Assembly (NCBI RefSeq): GCF_018069625.1
Contig: NZ_CP072941.1
Coordinates: 4,278,001 to 4,342,000, forward strand
Origin: Streptomyces yatensis
GTDB lineage: Bacteria; Actinomycetota; Actinomycetes; Streptomycetales; Streptomycetaceae
DNA: 64,000 bases
Direction of reading: 5' to 3'
Part shown: in pieces, positions 16,932 to 24,608 of the stretch
Layout: every line of letters starts with the position of its first letter
How positions within the stretch are numbered: position 1 is the stretch's first letter
Notes under the pieces: generated by a model
Told to the model about the DNA's origin: nothing
The model's database searches: none
Seen by the model: the letters and a program-made list of their open reading frames with translations, nothing else
Program-made: the position numbers and the translations under genes

Positions 16932-18401
16932 GTGGCTCGGTTACGGGGGCGGTTGCGGCCGCGTTTAGGGGCGTGGCCGTGGCCGCGCGAGGAACGACAC
17001 CAGGGGCGCGCGCGGGCGCCGCGCCCCGTCGACGGGCATCATCCGGCCGACGGACATCATCCGGCCGCCGAACCACCGGCCGACCGGCACCGGCTGGCCC
17101 GCCGGGACATGGAATGGCAGATGCTGCGCATCCTGCTGATCTTCCGGCTGATGCACGGCATCCAGCTGGCGGTGACGGTGCCCGGGATCGCCGGCCATCT
17201 GGCGCACCGCGGCAGGGCGTTGCTGCTGCTGAGCGCGGTGGTGGCCGAATCCCTGTGGTTCGTCGGGCACATCGCCCGTAACCACCGGCGGGTGATCGCG
17301 TACGACACCGAGCGCCGGGAGGGCGCGGGCGGTCGGCCCGATCCGCGGGACACGCCGCCGGCCACGCCCCACGCCACGCCGCCGACCACCTACGACGGTC
17401 CGGCGGCCGGTGTGGAGCTGTGCTCGGCCGTCGCGTTCCTGTGGGCCTGTGCGCTGGTCCTGGGCCCCCACCGGTCGCAGGACATGGCCCCGCTGCTGGT
17501 GCTGACCACCGAGCAGATCTCCGCCGCGGGCATCGGCTCGGCGCTCGGCCAGCCACGGCGGGTGCTGATCGCCGCCACCTGCGCGATCGCCGCCTCCTAC
17601 GCCGCGGTCATCGCCCTGGGCGACGGCGGCCCGCAGGCGCTGGCCCACTCCGATGTGCTCATCGGGCTCACCGGCTACGGGGCGCTGGCGTACCTCATCC
17701 GCCGCGGCGCCAAGTTCCTGCTGCAACTCGCCGCCGACCTGGGCGATATGAGCCTTCAGCTGCATGAGCAGGAACAGCGGAAGCTGCTGGCCATCGAGCT
17801 CCACAACCACCTCGGCCACACCCTCAACGCCTTCCAGAGGATCGACGCCTCGGACCCCGAGCAGATCGACTCGCTGCGCAAATCGGCGGTGGTGGCGCGG
17901 GAGCGGCTGGCCACCTTCATCGGCACCGGGCGGTTCAGCGAGTCGGTGCCGCTGATCGGCATGGTCCACCGGCAGGTCGCCCTGGCGACCAACGACACCC
18001 TCACCGTGGAGCCCATCGTCACCGAGCGCGTGGTCGGCGCCGCGGCCCGGGTGCTGCCGTCCCAGGTGGAGCTGATGGAGGCCGCGCTGCGCGCCGCGCT
18101 GATCAATGTGCCGCGCAGCGGCGGGGTGCATGACGCGGTGCTGCATGTGGACCTCGTCGAGGACGCCGACGGCGCCGGGCTGGTGGAGCTGGTGGTCACC
18201 GACGAGGGCGTGGGCTTCCCGCCCGAGGTGCTGGCGCGCGGCGTCGGCGCCATGCGCTCACTGGCGCTCCACGACCGGCTGCTGCGCGAGCGGGGCGGGG
18301 CGTTGCGGGTGCGGTCGGTCGCCGGGTTCACCCAGGTGACGCTCACCCTGCCGATCCAACGAGAGAGCACGACCGAGCCGAGTCAAGGGGGCGTCGGATG
18401 A
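16932..18401 (+). CDS. Membrane sensor histidine kinase-like protein
   Basis: The 489-aa protein has an N-terminal region with about six hydrophobic segments (residues 60-270). A DHp-like stretch follows, QEQRKLLAIELHNHLGHTLNAF, with His291 as likely phosphoacceptor in a NarL/HisKA_3-like context. The C-terminal HATPase domain keeps the DEGVGF G-box and GAMRSLALHDRLL, but the N-box (ALINVPRSGG) lacks the usual HA. The GTG at 16932 follows GGGGGG by 2 nt; the ATG at 17110 is an alternative. The stop overlaps the regulator gene (ATGA). The stimulus is unknown. Confidence 0.82.
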   Translation: MARLRGRLRPRLGAWPWPREERHQGRARAPRPVDGHHPADGHHPAAEPPADRHRLARRDMEWQMLRILLIFRLMHGIQLAVTVPGIAGHLAHRGRALLLLSAVVAESLWFVGHIARNHRRVIAYDTERREGAGGRPDPRDTPPATPHATPPTTYDGPAAGVELCSAVAFLWACALVLGPHRSQDMAPLLVLTTEQISAAGIGSALGQPRRVLIAATCAIAASYAAVIALGDGGPQALAHSDVLIGLTGYGALAYLIRRGAKFLLQLAADLGDMSLQLHEQEQRKLLAIELHNHLGHTLNAFQRIDASDPEQIDSLRKSAVVARERLATFIGTGRFSESVPLIGMVHRQVALATNDTLTVEPIVTERVVGAAARVLPSQVELMEAALRAALINVPRSGGVHDAVLHVDLVEDADGAGLVELVVTDEGVGFPPEVLARGVGAMRSLALHDRLLRERGGALRVRSVAGFTQVTLTLPIQRESTTEPSQGGVG

Positions 18402-19351
18402 GAGACGAGTCGGCCGAGCACGGACCCGAGCAGCCGCTGCAGGTGGCCGTGGTCGAGGACCATGAGATGACCAGACGGGGCCTGGTGGCCGCGCTGAACG
18501 CCGATTCACGGCTGACCGTGGTCAGCGAGGTGGACTCGGTGGAGCAGCTCGAGGTGAGCGGCGCGGAGTACGACGTGTGCGTGGCCGACATGATGGGCGT
18601 CGGCACCGCCGAGCAGTTCGCCGATCTGGTGCGGCGCTCGGATGTGGTGGTGTGCACGGCTGCGGAGCAGTGGCGCCAGCGGGTGGCCCCCTGGGTGTGC
18701 GGGGCGAAGGCGGTCTTCGGCAAGACGGTCGGCGCGGCGGTCCTGGCCAACGCCGTATGGGACGCCCGCCACCATCCGCACTGGCTGAAACCGCATCTGG
18801 CCTCCGCCCTGGAGACCGCGGTGCGCGAATGCGGGCTCAGCGTGCCGCCGTACTTCGCCGATCTGCTGGGGCGCACGGCCCGCGGCGGCCGGGTGGCCTG
18901 GATCCTGGAGGAGCTGGAGGTCAGCGAGAAGCGCTACGGGGAGGATCTGCGGGACTTCCGGAGGCAGTGCGCGCGGGCCGGGCTCGGCCAGCTGACCCTG
19001 CTGGACGCGCTCTATATGGCCTCGTCGGCGCCGCAGGCGCCCGCCCATGAGCCCGTGGTGTTCTCCTCCTGGGCGGCGGGGCTGAGCGAGGGCCAGATCC
19101 GGGCGCTGGAGTGGTACGCGGACGGCTACTCGTACGAGGAGACGGCCCTCCAGCTCGATGTGAAGGTCTCCACGGTCCGTACGCAGATCGACCGGGCCAT
19201 GACCGCCTGCGGGATCGTCTCCAAACCGGCCGACGTCCGCATGATGTTCGCGATGTACGTGTGCTCCCGGCACACCAAACCGGATCTGCTGCTGCGCCGG
19301 CTGACCGCCCTGGGGGCGCATCCGCCGCGCCGGGGCGGGGCCGAGCGGTGA
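18398..19351 (+). CDS. NarL/LuxR-type response regulator
   Basis: The 317-aa protein has an N-terminal receiver-like domain (VAVVEDHEMTRRGLVAALNAD, phosphoacceptor Asp64 in VCVADMM) and a C-terminal LuxR HTH (GLSEGQIRALEWYADGYSYEETALQLDVKVSTVRTQIDRAM). Between them is an unusually long middle part of about 100 residues (HHPHWLKPHLASALETAV onward) with no family I recognise. The 4-nt overlap with the kinase gene makes the two a cognate pair. Likely targets are the downstream unknown/AAA genes, but no binding site was identified. Confidence 0.85.
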   Translation: MRDESAEHGPEQPLQVAVVEDHEMTRRGLVAALNADSRLTVVSEVDSVEQLEVSGAEYDVCVADMMGVGTAEQFADLVRRSDVVVCTAAEQWRQRVAPWVCGAKAVFGKTVGAAVLANAVWDARHHPHWLKPHLASALETAVRECGLSVPPYFADLLGRTARGGRVAWILEELEVSEKRYGEDLRDFRRQCARAGLGQLTLLDALYMASSAPQAPAHEPVVFSSWAAGLSEGQIRALEWYADGYSYEETALQLDVKVSTVRTQIDRAMTACGIVSKPADVRMMFAMYVCSRHTKPDLLLRRLTALGAHPPRRGGAER

Positions 19352-19542
19352 TGGCCGCCCGGGCTTCGTGGCCCGCGTGGACCGCCCGGACGTCGGTTTC
19401 TGTCGTCGCGGGCACCGACAGCGCCCGCCCGGATTTCGCACCGCATCGGGGGACGCGAAGCGACAGGCGCGGTGCGGAATATGGTCGTCGGGCCCTCGCG
19501 GGGGAACCGGGGGCCCGCCCTTTCGAAGGACGGGGGAGAAGC

Positions 19543-19992
19543 ATGCCCGACCAGCGCGCCTTGGGTGATACGGCGGCCGACGGCCGGTGCCTCGGCACCT
19601 TCGACGGGACGCTCCGCGAGGCGAGCGCCCCGCTGGAGTGCGGCGGCCGGAGCCGCGCGACCGGAAGCGGACGGAGCACCCGGAGCGCCCGGAGCACCCG
19701 GCGCGTACCGCTGCGGGCCGTGCTCACCTACCGCGATGTGGTCGCCTTCCTGGTCCGCAATCGCGCGCGGGCGCCGGAGGCGGCGGCGGGGGCCGTGCTG
19801 CGGCAGCGCGAGGGGCCGGTGTTCCTCGTGCAGACCTTCTTCCTGGACCAGGAGGGCGTACCGCTGCGCGACACCGGGACGCCGCCCGCCCCGGTGTGGG
19901 TCTGCCGGGCCCGGCGCCTGGACGGCGAGCTGCGCGCGGCCTTCGGCGACAAGGACCTCATCATCTTCGGGCAGGAGGCGCCGTCATGCTGA
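19543..19992 (+). CDS. Protein of unknown function, first gene of AAA cassette
   Basis: The 149-aa protein has a disordered, Ser/Arg-rich first third (GRSTRSARSTRR) and a folded remainder with alternating strands: PLRAVLTYRDVVAFLVRNR, GPVFLVQTFFLDQEGVPL, PVWVCRARRLDGELRAAFGDKDLIIFG. No catalytic motif or known domain is evident. The ATG at 19543 follows GGGGGAGAAGC, a good ribosome-binding site. The end overlaps the next gene by 7 nt, so it is co-translated with the membrane protein and probably works with it and the AAA ATPase. Confidence 0.7.
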   Translation: MPDQRALGDTAADGRCLGTFDGTLREASAPLECGGRSRATGSGRSTRSARSTRRVPLRAVLTYRDVVAFLVRNRARAPEAAAGAVLRQREGPVFLVQTFFLDQEGVPLRDTGTPPAPVWVCRARRLDGELRAAFGDKDLIIFGQEAPSC

Positions 19993-20300
19993 GTCTGTTG
20001 GGCATGGTCCTGCTGGCGCTCGGCGGGATCGGCGCGGTCGCGGTGGTCCATGTCGGGTGCGTGACCATCGAGTTCCTGGCGGACTGGTTCCGGTCCCAGG
20101 GCGAGCGGCTGCACTCCGATCCCGATCTGCGGGCGGTCACCGTCGCCGAGTCCATCCGCGACGGCGAGGTCAGCTATATCCAGGGGCTGTTCGACACCTC
20201 GCGGGAGCAGTTCGTCGAGGGCCGCCGGATCGAGGCGAAGCAGGCCGAGAAGCGGGTGCGCAGCGCCCACGCACACCACAGGGTCGCGGTCTGGGGCTGA
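19986..20300 (+). CDS. Small single-pass membrane protein, unknown function
   Basis: The 104-aa protein opens with one hydrophobic helix (MLSLLGMVLLALGGIGAVAV onward), followed by a charged helical tail (FLADWFRSQGERLHSDPDLRAV, then EQFVEGRRIEAKQAEKRV) predicted to face the cytoplasm. It has no recognised domain. It lies between the unknown 149-aa protein and the AAA ATPase. A membrane platform for the ATPase is one reading, by context only. Confidence 0.7.
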   Translation: MLSLLGMVLLALGGIGAVAVVHVGCVTIEFLADWFRSQGERLHSDPDLRAVTVAESIRDGEVSYIQGLFDTSREQFVEGRRIEAKQAEKRVRSAHAHHRVAVWG

Positions 20301-20301
20301 G

Positions 20302-20371
20302 GGTTCGGGGACGGGTTCGGGGTTCGGGTTCGGGGTTCGGTCCGGGGATCGGTCCGGGGATCGGTCCGGCG
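20302..20371. repeat. GGTTCGGGG / TCCGGGGATCGG short repeats
   Basis: The gap before the AAA gene is made of direct repeats: several GGTTCGGG units, then two and a half copies of GGTCCGGGGATC. No gene is present. Slippage here would change the distance to the GGGGGGAGA ribosome-binding site only upstream of it. Confidence 0.8.
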
Positions 20372-20389
20372 TTTGAGGGGGGAGATCCA

Positions 20390-21463
20390 GTGAGGAACCT
20401 GGCAAGGACGTCGCGTATCGCCTTCGCCGTCACCGGGATTCCGGGCGGCGCCGACGATGTGGAGGCGGCGCTGCTGCGGACCCGGCTGATCGAGGCCGCG
20501 AAGGAGTTCAGCGGCCGCAACGGACCGCGGCCGCTCACCCTTACGGTCACCAACCAACCGCCGGGCGGGGAAAGGCAATCGGGGTCGGAGGCGGGATCGG
20601 GGGCCGGGCCGGAGCCGGACGAGCCGTCGATCGCCGAGCGGGCGCGGCAGTTCACCGCGACGCGGCCGCTGTACACCTTCGACCGCCTGGTGCTCCCGGA
20701 GCGGACGCTGGACCAACTGCTGCGCGCCGTGCACACCGTGGAGCAGCGCCGGGTGCTCTTCGACGACTGGGGTCTGCGCGAGATACAGCCGCATCCCGGC
20801 TCGGCGGTGAACCTGGAGGGCGCGCCCGGCACGGGGAAGACCCTGGCCGCCCACGCCCTCGCCGACCGGCTGGGACGTCCGCTGATCGCGGCCCGCGCCT
20901 CGCAGCTGGAGAGCAAATACCACGGCGAGGGCCCGAAGAACCTGGCGGCGCTCTTCCACGCGGCGCGTGAGCAGGGCGCGGTGCTCTTCCTGGACGAGGC
21001 GGACGCGCTCATGTCCGCGCGGTTCGAGACCATCAGCCAGGGCGCCGAGCACGCGGTGAACGCCATGCGCAGCGAGATGCTCACCGCCCTGGACCACCAC
21101 GAGGGGCTGGTCGTCCTGGCCACCAACCTGGTGGCCTGCTATGACACGGCCTTCGACAGCCGGGTGTGGCATGTGCGCTTCCCGGCACCGGACGAGGCGG
21201 CGCGCGCCGGGATCTGGCGGCGCCATCTGCCCGACGCGCTCCCCCTCGCCGAGGACGTCTCCCCGGAGGGGCTGGCCGGGGTCGACGAGGTGACCGGGCG
21301 CGATATCCGCCGTGCGGTGATCGACGCGGCGGCGGAGGTGCTGCGGACGGGACAGCCGCGGGTGCGGCAGGCGGATCTGCTGGCGGCGGTGGAGCGGATC
21401 AAGGCCGGGCGGCCGTACCGAGCTGCGCCAACGCCGCTGTCCATGTCCGGCGGGGCCGGGTGA
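20390..21463 (+). CDS. AAA-family ATPase
   Basis: The 357-aa protein has an N-terminal domain of about 90 residues, a Ser/Gly/Glu linker, then a single classical AAA module. Walker A is GAPGTGKT (144-151), Walker B VLFLDEAD (198-205), and sensor-1 is VVLATN. An FDSRVWHVRF stretch follows that fits the region around the arginine finger. The C-terminal lid has GRDIRRAVIDAA. It resembles FtsH/Vps4-like AAA proteins but has no protease or MIT domain. The GTG start follows GGGGGGAGATCCA. It is the last gene of a five-gene run starting with the sensor kinase. The substrate is unknown. Confidence 0.88.
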   Translation: MRNLARTSRIAFAVTGIPGGADDVEAALLRTRLIEAAKEFSGRNGPRPLTLTVTNQPPGGERQSGSEAGSGAGPEPDEPSIAERARQFTATRPLYTFDRLVLPERTLDQLLRAVHTVEQRRVLFDDWGLREIQPHPGSAVNLEGAPGTGKTLAAHALADRLGRPLIAARASQLESKYHGEGPKNLAALFHAAREQGAVLFLDEADALMSARFETISQGAEHAVNAMRSEMLTALDHHEGLVVLATNLVACYDTAFDSRVWHVRFPAPDEAARAGIWRRHLPDALPLAEDVSPEGLAGVDEVTGRDIRRAVIDAAAEVLRTGQPRVRQADLLAAVERIKAGRPYRAAPTPLSMSGGAG

Positions 21464-21532
21464 TCGCGCGCCGCCCCGGCACGTATCCCCGCGCCTTCCC
21501 GCAGCACCGATACGCGGCTCCGCCGCGTGACA

Positions 21533-21632
21533 GGGGCTACGCCCCCGGGTCCAGGGCCCGGGGGCAGAGCCCCGGTCCGGGGTCCGGGGGCAGAGCCCCA
21601 GCTCCGGGGTCCGGGGCGGAGCCCCAGTTTCG
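21533..21632. repeat. Streptomyces intergenic repeats with hairpins
   Basis: The AAA-cbiO gap (convergent genes) holds hairpin GGGGC-TAC-GCCCC, then GCCCCCGGG/CCCGGGGGC, then three copies of a unit like GTCCGGGGGCAGAGCCCC. Such arrays are frequent after Streptomyces genes and probably end both transcripts. Confidence 0.8.
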
Positions 21633-21740
21633 GGAAGGGGCGGGGAGGGGAACAGCGCGCCGCGGGCGCCACGACCCGGCGGACACGCCTAAGCCCGTCA
21701 TCTCACCGGCGCCCTCTCCCACCCGGAAACACCGGCACCT

Positions 21741-22511
21741 TCACCTCACCGGCACCGTCACCGAGCGGGGGTCGAACCCGAAGGGGAGCTCCAGCCGGTG
21801 TTCGCGCATCAGCTCCTCGTCGCACAGCAGCTCCTGCGTCCCGCCGTCCGCCGCGATCACCCCGCCGCTGAGGACCACCGAGCGCGGGCACAGCTCCAGC
21901 GCGTACGGCAGATCGTGGGTGACCATCAGCACGGTCACCTCCAGGGAGCGCAGGATGTCGGCGAGTTCGCGGCGCGAGGCCGGGTCGAGGTTGGACGAGG
22001 GCTCGTCCAGGACCAGGATCTCCGGCTCCATGGCCAGCACGGTCGCCACGGCCACCCGCCGGCGCTGCCCGAAGGAGAGGTGGTGGGGCGGCCGGTCGGC
22101 GAACTCCGCCATCCCGACTCGCTCCAGGGCGCGCCGCACCCGCTCCTCCAGCTCCGGGCCGCGCAGCCCGGCCGCGGCCGGACCGAAGGCCACGTCCTCG
22201 CGCACGGTCGGCATGAAGAGCTGGTCGTCCGGGTCCTGGAAGACGATGCCCACCCGGCGGCGGATCTCGGCCAGCCGCGCCTTCGCCACCGGCAGCCCCG
22301 CGACCGTGACGGTCCCGGCGCCCGCCGTGAGGATGCCGTTGAGGTGCAGCACCAGCGTGGTCTTGCCCGCGCCGTTGGGGCCGAGCAGCGCGACGCGCTC
22401 GCCGCGGGCCACGGTCAGATCGACGCCGAAGAGGGCCTGATGGCCATCGGGGTACGCATAGGCCAGACCGGCCACCTGGAGGGACGGCGGTGTGGTGGCG
22501 GGGTCGGTCAT
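21741..22511 (-). CDS. cbiO: Energy-coupling ATPase of Ni/Co importer
   Basis: The 256-aa ABC ATPase powers a group I ECF importer. Walker A is LLGPNGAGKTT, the Q-loop VFQDPDDQLF is characteristic of CbiO/NikO/EcfA proteins, and the signature region reads HHLSFGQRRRVAVA. Walker B is ILVLDEPSSNLDP and the H-loop MVTHDLPYAL. I chose the ATG at 22511, which overlaps the CbiQ stop by 4 nt (ATGA). It is the last gene of the importer operon. Confidence 0.93.
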   Translation of the reverse strand: MTDPATTPPSLQVAGLAYAYPDGHQALFGVDLTVARGERVALLGPNGAGKTTLVLHLNGILTAGAGTVTVAGLPVAKARLAEIRRRVGIVFQDPDDQLFMPTVREDVAFGPAAAGLRGPELEERVRRALERVGMAEFADRPPHHLSFGQRRRVAVATVLAMEPEILVLDEPSSNLDPASRRELADILRSLEVTVLMVTHDLPYALELCPRSVVLSGGVIAADGGTQELLCDEELMREHRLELPFGFDPRSVTVPVR

Positions 22512-23272
22512 GGGAGCATCCATCCGGTCAGGCAGACCGCCAGCGCGGTCAGCGGGAGGGCGGCGGCGTACATCCACTGGGCACGGGACGCCGTCACATC
22601 GTCGATCACCGGCATGGTGCCCGTATAGCCCCGGCTGACCATCGCCAGGTGGACCCGTTCGCCCCGTTCGTAGGAGCGGATGAACAGCGCCCCGGCCGAG
22701 GAGGCGAGCGCCCCCCAGTGGCGCACCCCGCTCGCCTCGAACCCGCGTGACTGGCGGGCGATCCGCATCCGGCGCATCTCATCGGAGATGACGTCCCCGT
22801 AGCGGATCATGAACGAGGCGATCTGCACCAGCAGCGAGGGCATCCGCAGCCGCTGCAGCCCCAGCAGCAGGGCGCGCAGCTCGGTCGTGGAGGCCAGGAG
22901 GACGGAGGCGGCGACGCCGAGGGTGCCCTTGGCGAGGATGTTCCAGGCGCTCCACAGCCCGGACTCGCTGAGCGACATCCCCAGCACCGCCACCCGCGGG
23001 CCCTCCGCGATGAACGGCATCAGCACGGCGAAGGCCACGAACGGGATCTCGATCAGCAGCCGCCGCAGCAGATACCCGGCCGGTATCCGGGCCGCCGCCG
23101 CCACCCCGGCCAGCAGCAGCGCGTACGCCCCGAAGGCCCAGACGGCCTCGCGGGGCGTGGAGACGACGACGATGACGAAGCAGAAGACGGCGGCGATCTT
23201 GCAGTGCGGCGGGAGGGCGTGGACGGGCGACCGGCCCTCCCGGTAGAGCTTGTGCGCGTGTCCCGCGCCCAT
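22508..23272 (-). CDS. cbiQ: Transmembrane (T) component of Ni/Co ECF importer
   Basis: The 254-aa membrane protein is in the CbiQ/EcfT family, which couples the ATPase to the substrate-binding unit. It starts with RSPVHALPPHCKI, typical of CbiQ, has about five membrane segments, and carries the two coupling motifs with Arg (ARQSRGFEA and SRGYTG). The start is 2 nt after the CbiMN stop and the end overlaps cbiO, so the three proteins are made together. Confidence 0.93.
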   Translation of the reverse strand: MGAGHAHKLYREGRSPVHALPPHCKIAAVFCFVIVVVSTPREAVWAFGAYALLLAGVAAAARIPAGYLLRRLLIEIPFVAFAVLMPFIAEGPRVAVLGMSLSESGLWSAWNILAKGTLGVAASVLLASTTELRALLLGLQRLRMPSLLVQIASFMIRYGDVISDEMRRMRIARQSRGFEASGVRHWGALASSAGALFIRSYERGERVHLAMVSRGYTGTMPVIDDVTASRAQWMYAAALPLTALAVCLTGWMLP

Positions 23273-23274
23273 CG

Positions 23275-24414
23275 TCAGACCCGCTCGCTGTCGGCCGTCG
23301 CCCGGCGCCGCCGTACGACGATGAAGACGCCGGACCCGACGGCGAGCGTGGCGCCCACCCCGATCACCCCGGCGAGGCCGCCGGAGAGCCGGGCGTCGGA
23401 GATGTCCTTGACGCCGTAGTCGGCGAGCGGGGAGTCCTTGGCGGCGTGGTCCTCCTCCTTCGCGTCGATGCCCTTGTCATGGGCGACCTTCTCCAGCCCG
23501 TCGGGGCTGGCGGAGGCGTAGAAGCTCACAACCCCGGCGCACAGCAGCGCGGCGGCGAGCCCGGCGAACCACACGCGCCGTGCCGACCGCCGCGGCGCGG
23601 CGGCGGGCTCACGGGTCGCGACGGGCTCGCGAGTCTCGGGGGTCTCGGACGTCTCAGAGGCTTCGGAGGTCGCCGTCGAGGGTTCGGCCGCCGGAGCCCC
23701 GGCCCGGGCCACCGCTCCCGGCGCGGCCGGAGCGAGCGGGCTGTCGCGGATCTCCAGCGGACGCGCGGTCACGCCCCGCGCCCCGTAGACCAGATCCGGC
23801 CGTACGGCCACGACGGCACCGACCGTCAGCGCGGTGATCGCCGCCTCGCCGATGCCGATCAGCACATGCACCCCGACCATCGCCGCGAAGACCTTGCCGA
23901 TCGCCACATCGGCCGTGCCGCCGAGCGCGTAGATCGCCGTGAAGGCCACCGCCGCGGCCGGTACGGAGACCAGCGCGGCCACAAAGGACGCCACGGTGAC
24001 CGTACGGCGGCGATGGGGGGCCAGCTTCACGATCGTGCGGAAGATCGCGTACGCCACGACCGTGGTGACCAGGGCCATATCCGTGATGTTGACGCCGAGC
24101 GCCGTAAGGCCGCCGTCGGCGAACAGGACGCCCTGCATCAGCAGCACCACGGAGACGCACAACACCCCCGTATACGGCCCCACGAGTATCGCGGCCAGCG
24201 CCCCGCCCAGCAGATGCCCGCTGGTCCCGGCGGCGACGGGGAAGTTGAGCATCTGCACGGCGAAGATGAACGCCGCCACCAGCCCGGCCAGCGGCGCGGT
24301 CCGCTCGTCGAGCTCCCGCCGGGCACCGCGCAGACTGACCGCGACGGCCCCGGCGGCGACCACACCGGTCACCGCCGACACCGGCGCGTCGATGAATCCG
24401 TCGGGCACATGCAT
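23275..24414 (-). CDS. cbiM: Ni/Co importer substrate-binding unit, CbiM-CbiN fusion
   Basis: The 379-aa membrane protein begins with MHVPDGFIDAP. In CbiM/NikM the N-terminal Met-His group coordinates the metal, so this start is required. Residues 1-215 are CbiM (GTSGHLLGGALAAILVGPYTG). A Glu/Thr/Pro-rich linker leads to a CbiN-like part with SPDGLEKVAHDKG between two membrane helices. The M and N units are therefore fused as in NikMN. Metal choice (Ni or Co) cannot be read directly, but a possible nickel-regulator box upstream favours nickel. Confidence 0.92.
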   Translation of the reverse strand: MHVPDGFIDAPVSAVTGVVAAGAVAVSLRGARRELDERTAPLAGLVAAFIFAVQMLNFPVAAGTSGHLLGGALAAILVGPYTGVLCVSVVLLMQGVLFADGGLTALGVNITDMALVTTVVAYAIFRTIVKLAPHRRRTVTVASFVAALVSVPAAAVAFTAIYALGGTADVAIGKVFAAMVGVHVLIGIGEAAITALTVGAVVAVRPDLVYGARGVTARPLEIRDSPLAPAAPGAVARAGAPAAEPSTATSEASETSETPETREPVATREPAAAPRRSARRVWFAGLAAALLCAGVVSFYASASPDGLEKVAHDKGIDAKEEDHAAKDSPLADYGVKDISDARLSGGLAGVIGVGATLAVGSGVFIVVRRRRATADSERV

Positions 24415-24465
24415 GGCGGGACTCCGCTCCTGAGCTGCTGCTATCGGCCCGATGGTAGCCCGTAC

Positions 24466-24482
24466 CTGCAAGTCGTTCGCAA
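24466..24482. promoter_or_regulatory. Candidate Nur-type box upstream of the importer
   Basis: CTGCAA-N5-TCGCAA (TTGCGA-N5-TTGCAG on the gene's strand) lies about 50 nt upstream of the CbiMN start. Nur, the nickel-sensing Fur-family repressor of Streptomyces, binds TTGCAA-like halves 5 nt apart. The match is good in both GCAA cores. Confidence 0.45.
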
Positions 24483-24528
24483 GAGCGCGGTCATCGCGGG
24501 ATCGGGAGGAATCGCACCGGCCCACATG

Positions 24529-24566
24529 CCGACGGCGGCCTTCCGGGATCGGAAGGCCGCCGTCGG
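24529..24566. terminator. Terminator after the MMPL gene
   Basis: A perfect 16-bp stem with a 6-nt loop (GGGATC); one arm reads CCGACGGCGGCCTTCC. It lies 43 nt downstream of the MMPL stop and upstream of the importer promoter. Confidence 0.9.
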
Positions 24567-24608
24567 GCCGGAACGTAACGCCGGCGTCGGACGCGGTTCA
24601 GACGCAGA

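Noticed and set aside
21464..21740. A gene in the AAA-cbiO gap
   Set aside because: The frames are made of GC repeats and hairpins with no start context or homology.
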